Assembly: GCA_036845725.1 (NCBI GenBank)
Contig: DAIUDK010000112.1
Coordinates: 1-19,593, forward strand
Direction: 5' to 3'
DNA length: 19,593 nt
DNA from: DSWT01 sp036845725
GTDB lineage: Bacteria > Chloroflexota > Anaerolineae > B4-G1 > SLSP01
How positions within the stretch are numbered: position 1 is the first letter of the stretch; each line of letters begins with the position of its first letter. Positions 14,135 through 19,593 of the stretch are shown one piece after another. The notes under the pieces are model-generated. The model did not search any database and had not been told where the DNA came from. It was given only the letters and a program-made list of their open reading frames with translations. The translations under genes were made by a program, and so were the position numbers.

Positions 14135-15187
14135 ATGGCACCGATACGTGTTGTTTTGGCTGACGATCACACCATTGTGCGCGCGGGAATTCGCAATACG
14201 CTGGAAAACATCCCTGACCTCCAAGTGGTGGGGGAGGCGGGGGATGGACCGGAGTTGCTGGCCCAATTGCGCAACTTGCGCCCCGATTTAGCCTTGATTG
14301 ACGTCACCATGCCGCAGTTTGACCCCATCGTAGCAGTGCGGCGCATCTGCGCTGACTATCCACAACTCAAAGTCCTCATCATCAGCGCCTATGATGATGT
14401 GGTCTATGTGCGCAGCCTGCTGACAGCCGGTGCACACGGCTATCACTTGAAGGATCAGCCGCTGCGCGATCTATCACTCGCAGTTGAGCGGGTGCTGCAG
14501 GGTGAGCGCTGGATCTCCAGTCCGCTGCTCGACAAGCTTGTGACCGGCCCCTTGCCCGCCGATCCGGCAGAGACGTTGAGCGCGCGCCAGCGGGATATTC
14601 TGGAACTGCTGCGGCAGGGTCGCTCCAATCAGGATATTGCTGCGACGTTAGGATTGAGCGCCAAGACCATCGAAAACCATCTGACGCGCCTCTACCGGCA
14701 ACTCGGCGTGACTAACCGTTTGGAGGCCATCGCCCACGTCATGCAGCAACCGGAGCGCCTGGCGCTTTCCGGCGCGCAAGCCGCGCGCGATTGCGACGGC
14801 CCCGTGGCGAACACATCTTATATCAATTTGCTGTTGGTCGACGATAATGCCCGCTATCGCAATCGCCTACGCCAGATGGTGGCCCGCGCTCATCCGCAGG
14901 CCACCATCTATGAAGCTGACGGCAATCGCGCCGTCGTGCAGCTTGTCAAGCGTGTAACCATTCATCTGGCGCTGGTGGATGTCGTTCTGGGCGACGAAAG
15001 CGGCATCCAGTGTGCGCGCACGATGCATACACTCTCACCGGCCACGCGTATCGTCCTGATCAGCGCCTATCCCGATGCCGAATTCCATCGCAGCGGACTT
15101 GAGGCCGGCGCGTGCGCTTTCCTGGACAAAAAGAGCCTTGACATTCTCACCTTGCGCCAGATTATCGGTGACATCGCGGCGCTGTAA
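14135..15187 (+). CDS. two-receiver response regulator, REC-LuxR HTH-REC
   Basis: A 350-residue cytoplasmic transcription regulator. Receiver 1 (~1-120) has acidic D10/D11, phospho-acceptor D56 in LALIDVTMP, S84 and K106. A LuxR/NarL-type helix-turn-helix follows (~146-205: LSARQRDILELLRQG, then SNQDIAATLGLSAKTIENHL). A second complete receiver occupies ~229-350, with D236/D237, D282 in LALVDVVLG, S310 and the lysine pair K332/K333. Ordinary NarL-type regulators stop after the helix-turn-helix, so the trailing receiver is extra. It is divergent from xylF, and the HisKA_3 kinase in the xyl operon is of the class that normally partners NarL-type regulators. The ATG is set by a -10 box immediately upstream. 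Its stop lies 7 bp from the convergent DUF11 gene, with no terminator between. Confidence 0.93.
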   Translation: MAPIRVVLADDHTIVRAGIRNTLENIPDLQVVGEAGDGPELLAQLRNLRPDLALIDVTMPQFDPIVAVRRICADYPQLKVLIISAYDDVVYVRSLLTAGAHGYHLKDQPLRDLSLAVERVLQGERWISSPLLDKLVTGPLPADPAETLSARQRDILELLRQGRSNQDIAATLGLSAKTIENHLTRLYRQLGVTNRLEAIAHVMQQPERLALSGAQAARDCDGPVANTSYINLLLVDDNARYRNRLRQMVARAHPQATIYEADGNRAVVQLVKRVTIHLALVDVVLGDESGIQCARTMHTLSPATRIVLISAYPDAEFHRSGLEAGACAFLDKKSLDILTLRQIIGDIAAL

Positions 15188-15194
15188 TGCCGGT

Positions 15195-16472
15195 CTAGTT
15201 GCTATATGACCGCAACACCAGCGGCAAGTAGATCTTGCGGCCTCCGACTGTTGTGGACAGGATGTCGAAATCGCCCCAGGCGTTTGGCGCGCTGATATCG
15301 ACCCGGTTTTCCAATACCCCCGAAGCGTCTGCTGCCACCGTTGTGGTGATGACGACGGTTCCCGTGTCTCCCGCGTCCAAGGTCGGAACGTTGTCCCACA
15401 CATAGCGTTGACCGGTGTTGCTGGTGGGCGCCGGGTCGGCGGCTTCATAGATGACGCCTGTGGGCAGCGTGTCGGTGAGGACAATGTCGTCTGCTGCTAT
15501 AGAGCCTTTGTTGCGGTAGGTCAGCGTGTAGATGAGTTGATCGCCTGGATAAACTTCAGCGACACTGCCGGTTTTCTCCACCTTCAGAATGATGCCCTCG
15601 GTGACGACTTGGGTAGGCCACAGCGCCTGTACTGATGTGTGCGTCAGCGCGTTCAACGAAGCGGTATTGGTGATGACTCCTGGGGTTGCTGGTGCGGTGG
15701 TGACGAGGGTGACTTCCCACATTGCGCCCGGCGCCAACGTTCCGACTGTCCATTTGAGCAAAGGTGGTGTTGTTGTTGCCGGTGTTACAGAGGCGCTCAC
15801 CAATGTCACACCGGTAGGTAGCACATCAATCACTTCGACGTTGTTGTAAGCCACCGAGCCGGTGTTCCGGCAGCGCAGCGTGTATTCCAGCTCCCCTTCG
15901 ATCAATGCGGCAACGTCGCCATCTTTGACTAAGGTCAGGTGGGTGGTGGCTGGCACGGTCGTGATCAGTAGAGAATCCGTTGCGGGCGTGACACCATCGG
16001 CCGTGACCAACACCTGGTTGTTCAGCGCGGCGTAACCCGACAATACGCGCACTTGCACGGTGATGTTGGAGAGTGCTGTCGTTGGTCCGACAGATGGCGC
16101 GGTGAAGAGCAGCATACCGTCGGCACTGGACACGGGCGCAGGCGACGCGGAAATGAACTGCACGCCGGCTGGCAGGAAGTCGTACAGCCGCACGTTGAAG
16201 GCCTGCGATCCCGCTGCGGTGTTGCCGTAGGAGACGGTGTAATTCACGGTGTCGCCGGGTTGCGGAGCGGTGTTATCGGCTGTTTTGTCGATGGTGAGCA
16301 CCGGGTCGCCGATGGGGCTATCGAAGAGCAGCGGTTTCGGCAGTGCTGCGCCGGCCTCCGATGTTTGCGGCAGACCCAGGCCGATGAAGAACAGGAGTCC
16401 GACGATGGTGAAGCTGAAGACGGCGGTCCACTTCGTGGTGGCTACAGTGTGACTTGCATGTTCAGTTGACAT
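15195..16472 (-). CDS. exported DUF11-repeat surface protein with YLPLVLR tail
   Basis: A 425-residue exported protein. A hydrophobic signal or anchor lies near residues 14-38 (WTAVFSFTIVGLLFFIGLGL). Three DUF11-type beta-sandwich repeats follow, beginning near LTIDKTADNTAPQPGD, LTLVKDGDVAALIEGE and LKVEKTGSVAEVYPGD. Each has the pattern Y-T-L/V-x-Y/C-x-N-x-G/A and a later 'LPxGV' (for example FLPAGVQF, VLPTGVTL, TLPTGVIY). The protein closes with KIYLPLVLRSYSN, a tail I associate with secreted Chloroflexota proteins. A structural or adhesive role outside the cell is likely; no enzymatic motif is seen. Of two adjacent ATGs (16475, 16472), the second has the better spacing from GGAGG. It follows the HD-like gene by 33 bp. 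Confidence 0.85.
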   Translation of the reverse strand: MSTEHASHTVATTKWTAVFSFTIVGLLFFIGLGLPQTSEAGAALPKPLLFDSPIGDPVLTIDKTADNTAPQPGDTVNYTVSYGNTAAGSQAFNVRLYDFLPAGVQFISASPAPVSSADGMLLFTAPSVGPTTALSNITVQVRVLSGYAALNNQVLVTADGVTPATDSLLITTVPATTHLTLVKDGDVAALIEGELEYTLRCRNTGSVAYNNVEVIDVLPTGVTLVSASVTPATTTPPLLKWTVGTLAPGAMWEVTLVTTAPATPGVITNTASLNALTHTSVQALWPTQVVTEGIILKVEKTGSVAEVYPGDQLIYTLTYRNKGSIAADDIVLTDTLPTGVIYEAADPAPTSNTGQRYVWDNVPTLDAGDTGTVVITTTVAADASGVLENRVDISAPNAWGDFDILSTTVGGRKIYLPLVLRSYSN

Positions 16473-16505
16473 CATACCTCCTCAATTTTAAGCTTATACG
16501 ATAGA

Positions 16506-17894
16506 CTAGACGATGGGCATTTTGTGCGCCAAATAGCGGCGCAAGGCAGCGCTGCGCGTGGTCGCCATCACGGCACAGGCTGTGACAACGGGGACAACGA
16601 CGGCTGTGGGAAGTTGATCCAAAAACGCTTCCGGCTCCAGCCGTCCCTGAAACATCGACTCGGCGAATCCGAGCAGGCGTTGGCTATCCTGCATCCCCAG
16701 GTTGCGATAGATGAACAACGACATGGGCGAATGGCTCATATCAAAGCTGGATGCGCTGGCGCGACCATATGCTAACAGGCGGAAGATCGGCGAACCATCA
16801 TCTTCCAGGCAAGAGGTTGCCGGCAACGGCAGGAAGTCCTCCATGCGCACGTAATCCTTACCGGCGGCGTCGATGTCGCCCATGAAAAGCGCCATTGGGG
16901 CGTCGCCGCCGGTCAGTTCGGCCAATGCCTCGAGGATGTCAGCAGTGAGCAACTTGACATCCAGATATTGACGTGCCGTGTGGACGTTTTGGTGCGCCAG
17001 TCTTACCATTTCGGTGTAAGCTTCCAGGGAGGGAGTGTCGTGGTAGCGGTTGAAAATCACATTCGGATCGAGGGAATTCAGAAACCTACTCATTTTTTGT
17101 AGTGCCTGGCGATAACTGCGAATGGTGTAGATACCTTTGAGCCGTAGCGAGGGATTCGCTTCGGGCAGCAGCAGCCATGTGCCATCCAAAAAGAGCGCCG
17201 TATCTTTCTCCGAGAAGCTCGCTACATCGCGGTTCGAAAGCTCGACGGCGAGTTCGACAGTGTGCATGATCTCTTCCGCGGTCATATCGTAGTTTTGAAG
17301 GGCATTGATGGCGGCTAGGCGACGTTCGAGCACCTCGGCGGGGCCTTCTCCCTGCGCATTGACGCCGCGAAAGGGGATGGTCGCTTCGATGCAGGCCGTA
17401 GCTTTGAGCAAATCCCGCGCACTGACGATCCCTTCGAGACTTTTATTCAGCGTCAAGGCACTGAGAAATTCATTCTGCCCACTGAGCGGGGGAAGTCGCT
17501 GCCCGGGCGCGAAGTCGAAGACCTCCAATGTGCGCGCGAAGGCAGCGTCGGTTGAATCAACGTGTGCTGTGAGAAATAACTGCCCATCATCTTCTCGCAC
17601 ATAGGGCGCGATAAGGCGGTGAATTTCGGGGATGAAACCTTCGTCTACCTGGTAGTAGACGATGTCGTGATACAAAGCCGCGAGCGCCTGGATTGGACTG
17701 AACGCATCAGAAAGTGAGAAGATGTGTTCTGGCGTGTGGAAATAGCGGGCCTGCGCGGTCATCGCCTTGTGGACCATGATCGCCAGTCCCTCCAACTGCA
17801 ATAGTTCGATGTTGGCGTGCAGCCCTTCGAGTGTTTCTTTGAAAAGCTTGATCGTCTTTTGGATCGTCCCGATTTCTGTCGCCACGATTTCCAC
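16506..17894 (-). CDS. HD-superfamily-like protein with a long C-terminal region
   Basis: A 462-residue soluble protein. Near the N-terminus RYFHTPEHIFSL (H53, H57) and LAALYHDIVYYQ (H76, D77) reproduce the H...HD arrangement of the predicted metal-dependent HD phosphohydrolases, which typically read 'R-x-Y-H-x-x-x-H-I ... A-x-x-x-H-D'. Those proteins are usually around 200 residues. Here a further ~250 residues follow with no motif I know, ending in a small-residue-rich hydrophobic stretch (AVVVPVVTACAVMATT, near 434-449) that could be a buried helix or a membrane contact. The start is GTG, preceded by GAGGGG. It leads a two-gene unit with the DUF11 protein. Substrate unknown; the HD call is moderate. 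Confidence 0.6.
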   Translation of the reverse strand: MEIVATEIGTIQKTIKLFKETLEGLHANIELLQLEGLAIMVHKAMTAQARYFHTPEHIFSLSDAFSPIQALAALYHDIVYYQVDEGFIPEIHRLIAPYVREDDGQLFLTAHVDSTDAAFARTLEVFDFAPGQRLPPLSGQNEFLSALTLNKSLEGIVSARDLLKATACIEATIPFRGVNAQGEGPAEVLERRLAAINALQNYDMTAEEIMHTVELAVELSNRDVASFSEKDTALFLDGTWLLLPEANPSLRLKGIYTIRSYRQALQKMSRFLNSLDPNVIFNRYHDTPSLEAYTEMVRLAHQNVHTARQYLDVKLLTADILEALAELTGGDAPMALFMGDIDAAGKDYVRMEDFLPLPATSCLEDDGSPIFRLLAYGRASASSFDMSHSPMSLFIYRNLGMQDSQRLLGFAESMFQGRLEPEAFLDQLPTAVVVPVVTACAVMATTRSAALRRYLAHKMPIV

Positions 17895-18068
17895 CGCCCC
17901 CTCAGGTACAATCTATTAAAATTGCGCGAGTTTGTCGCATAATCACATGCATAACGTCGACACTCTTCCTCTGTTGGATGACGGGATGCAGATTCTCGAT
18001 CACTCCTATTCTACACTAAATCGGTGCAAAATGCACAAGCGAGTGTGACCCTTTCCCCCCTCTGCCGA

Positions 18069-18096
18069 TTGCCCGCTTCGTTATCTGCGGTATACT
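18069..18096 (+). promoter_or_regulatory. sigma70-type promoter of the 18141-recO unit
   Basis: TTGCCC (18069-18074) and TATACT (18091-18096) have a 16-bp spacer and lie about 45 bp before the ATG at 18141. Confidence 0.6.
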
Positions 18097-18140
18097 GTAT
18101 TTTTAACGTCCGCAGCCTCGGCGAGCGGGGAGGGGAGACA

Positions 18141-18653
18141 ATGAAAGCAACAATACTAGAAGAAGCCCACAATCGCGTGGCATGGGAAATTCGCACCTCA
18201 ATCCTGTGGATTGTGCTGGGGTTGTTTATTGGCGGATTGTGTGCTGCCGCATTCCTTGTTCTTGCGCCCCTGACCCCGCGTTGGGATCTGGCGGGCGTCA
18301 TCATGACGTTGATCATAGGTGTGGCCGTCTTTCTTGCACTGACCACCCCGCTCGCCGAACGCGGCGAATTGGAGCGCACGTTGGACGGCGGGAGCCTGGT
18401 GCGGACTTGGCATTGGCTGTTCCTCGGCCGACGTCCCGCGTGGCAGGCCGAACTGGAGTCCGTCGTTGGTTTTCGCCCCGAGACACGCCTCTTCGAGGAC
18501 ACCGGTGAGCAGACCTACACGTTGGCGCGGTTGTGGGTGTTCCTCACGAATGCTGATCCTCTGCCTATAACGGACTGGCTCGATGCGCCCTTTGTCCAAA
18601 CCTTGGGTGAATCGCTCGCCAAAGCCGGGCGCTGCACCTTCGAACCCGAATGA
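18141..18653 (+). CDS. small two-helix membrane protein, function unknown
   Basis: A 170-residue protein with two predicted membrane helices (about 19-42 and 50-70) in the N-terminal half and a soluble C-terminal half rich in W, R and E (RTWHWLFLGRRPAWQAE). No family is recognised. The start at 18141 is chosen because GGGGAGGGGAGA sits just upstream; an in-frame ATG at 18024 would place the promoter inside the gene. Its stop overlaps the recO start by 4 bp (ATGA), so the two are translationally coupled. A membrane-associated partner of RecO cannot be claimed from this alone. Confidence 0.75.
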   Translation: MKATILEEAHNRVAWEIRTSILWIVLGLFIGGLCAAAFLVLAPLTPRWDLAGVIMTLIIGVAVFLALTTPLAERGELERTLDGGSLVRTWHWLFLGRRPAWQAELESVVGFRPETRLFEDTGEQTYTLARLWVFLTNADPLPITDWLDAPFVQTLGESLAKAGRCTFEPE

Positions 18654-19447
18654 GCAGCAAGAGCAAGCTCTATCGTCTGGAAGGCGTCGTCCTGAACCGG
18701 CGCGACCATGGCGAAGCCGACCGTGTGGTGAGACTGCTCACCGCCGAGGGCAGCGTGGATTTGCTGGCCAAAGGTGTCCGCAAGCCCCGTTCGCGCAAGG
18801 CCGGCCACCTGGAGCTTTTTGCTAGGACGCAGGTATTGGTCTCGCGGGTGACGGGTTCGTGGGACATTGTCAGCCAGGCGGAGGTTGTGCAAGTGCGCGC
18901 GCATCTTCAAGAAGATTTCCGTCTGGGCACATACGCTCGCTACGTTGCCGAATTGGCGATCCGCTTTTTCGAGGGCGAGGCCGAGCCGCAGTTGTATGCG
19001 TTGGTGGATGACGTTCTATCTAGGCTGGACAGCGGCGTCGCTCCGGAATTGCTGACGCGCTGGTACGAACAGCAGTTGCTGGCGTTGGCGGGCTTTCGTC
19101 CGGAGTGGGGGACGTGTGTGGGCGAGCGCGCTGGCGACCTCTGTCACACGTCGTTGCGCCCCCGCGCCGACGATCAGCGGTCCTATGGCCTCGATCTGGA
19201 ACGTGGCGGCGCGGTCTGTCACGAGTGTTTTGCAGCCGACACGCGCGAGCATACCGTGCGTCCGTTGTCGCCGAGCGCGCTTTCGTGGTTGCAGGCGTTG
19301 CAACACCGCAGCTTCGACGATGTGACGCAGTTCGCGTTGCCGGAGCGCACCGCCAAGGAGCTGGCGCAGGCGATGGAGCAGTACATCGCCTATCATCTGG
19401 AACGGCGACCGGCGGCGCTGCGATTGTTGCACGACAGTCGCGGGTAA
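18650..19447 (+). CDS. recO: DNA repair protein RecO
   Basis: A 265-residue RecO, close to the normal 230-260. In the RecFOR pathway it displaces SSB, loads RecA and anneals single strands. The N-terminal OB fold is recognisable from YRLEGVVLNRRDHGEADRVV (8-27) and LLTAEGSVDLLAKGVRKPRS (29-48). The helical middle contains YARYVAELAIRFFEGEAEPQLY, residues 105-126 (given as a landmark only). The C-terminal zinc knuckle is atypical: the second pair is CHEC, but the first pair is C-x8-C (TCVGERAGDLC) instead of CxxC. It is coupled by an ATGA overlap to the membrane protein gene upstream. Confidence 0.92.
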   Translation: MSSKSKLYRLEGVVLNRRDHGEADRVVRLLTAEGSVDLLAKGVRKPRSRKAGHLELFARTQVLVSRVTGSWDIVSQAEVVQVRAHLQEDFRLGTYARYVAELAIRFFEGEAEPQLYALVDDVLSRLDSGVAPELLTRWYEQQLLALAGFRPEWGTCVGERAGDLCHTSLRPRADDQRSYGLDLERGGAVCHECFAADTREHTVRPLSPSALSWLQALQHRSFDDVTQFALPERTAKELAQAMEQYIAYHLERRPAALRLLHDSRG

Positions 19448-19455
19448 GTTTTTGT

Positions 19456-19520
19456 CAACGGATTGAACGAATTTTAACGGATTTTTTCTGATTCCGTGTA
19501 CTCTGTGTGTTCCGCGGTCA
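19456..19520. repeat. 9- to 10-nt periodic intergenic repeat tract
   Basis: Successive units CAACGGATT, GAACGAATT, TTAACGGATT, TTTTCTGATT, then CCGTGTACT, CTGTGTGTT, CCGCGGTCA tile the gap after recO without interruption. The AACGGATT unit also appears twice, 10 nt apart, at 661-677. Confidence 0.6.
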
Positions 19521-19534
19521 ATCTTAGGGGGATA

Positions 19535-19593
19535 ATGAATACAGAACCGTTTTTCGCACCTGATCAGTATGTCACCGCCGAATTCACTATTCG
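19535..19593 (+). CDS. 5' end of an unidentified gene
   Basis: An ATG preceded by AGGGGGAT opens a frame of 19 complete codons (MNTEPFFAPDQYVTAEFTI) that leaves the right edge without a stop. The ribosome site and the distance from recO make a real start likely, but too little is present to name the product. Confidence 0.5.
   Translation, partial: MNTEPFFAPDQYVTAEFTI

Noticed and set aside
18024..18036. Short palindrome GTGCA-aaa-TGCAC as an operator related to the one at 9754-9767
   Set aside because: The arms are only 5 bp and the resemblance is limited to TGCA, so chance is a sufficient explanation.

Overview
The window looks like a chromosomal segment of a member of the Chloroflexota (Anaerolineae or Caldilineae-like). 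Three things point there. The exported DUF11 protein ends in the 'YLPLVLR' tail that I associate with secreted proteins of that phylum. There is a DUF6483-like protein, and several proteins resemble nothing I can name. The sequence looks GC-rich in genes, with strong Shine-Dalgarno sites. The phylum call is inference, because no rRNA or tRNA is present. I see no insertion sequences, CRISPR arrays, tRNAs or prophage genes.

Layout from left to right. (1) 1-1364, minus strand: an alpha/beta hydrolase followed by the 5' part of a YjhG/YagF-type D-xylonate dehydratase, which runs off the left edge. (2) 1524-3914: an MFS transporter (plus) facing a GNAT acetyltransferase with a C-terminal TPR-like tail (minus). 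Their 3' ends are separated by a perfect 13-bp hairpin. (3) 4110-5504, minus: a DUF6483-like protein and a ComB-family 2-phosphosulfolactate phosphatase homologue. (4) 13845 down to 5578, minus: one apparent transcription unit of seven genes. It holds xylF, xylG, xylH, an unusual ABC-ATPase/histidine-kinase fusion, a 406-aa protein of unknown family, a histidine phosphatase and a six-helix membrane protein. It ends at a hairpin at 5523-5560. (5) 14135-15187, plus: a divergent response regulator with REC-LuxR HTH-REC architecture. (6) 17894 down to 15195, minus: an HD-like protein and an exported DUF11 surface protein. (7) 18141-19447, plus: a small two-helix membrane protein overlapping recO. 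After it comes the start of another gene that leaves the right edge.

The centrepiece is the xyl locus. XylF (binding lipoprotein), XylG (double ATPase) and XylH (permease) form a CUT2-type pentose importer, most likely for D-xylose. Directly after xylH lies a soluble protein whose N-terminal half is a XylG/FrcA-like ATPase domain. It has an intact Walker A and signature motif, but the catalytic glutamate and the H-loop histidine are replaced. Its C-terminal half is a complete HisKA_3/HATPase_c kinase. The divergent two-receiver LuxR-type regulator is its obvious partner. I infer a sensor that reads transporter state or nucleotide occupancy by docking a pseudo-ATPase onto the permease, and then controls the xyl genes. 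The D-xylonate dehydratase at the left edge suggests that xylose is oxidised through xylonate (Dahms/Weimberg-type route), though it lies about 8 kb away.

Regulatory DNA is readable at several places. There are near-consensus sigma70-type promoters before the hydrolase, MFS, GNAT and 18141 genes. The response regulator appears to have a leaderless promoter, with a 10-3-10 inverted repeat centred near -46. A 17-bp palindrome covers the GNAT -10 box. A 19-bp stem-loop sits between xylF and xylG. No gene-free stretch exceeds 300 bases; the longest is the xylF/response-regulator divergent region (289 bp).
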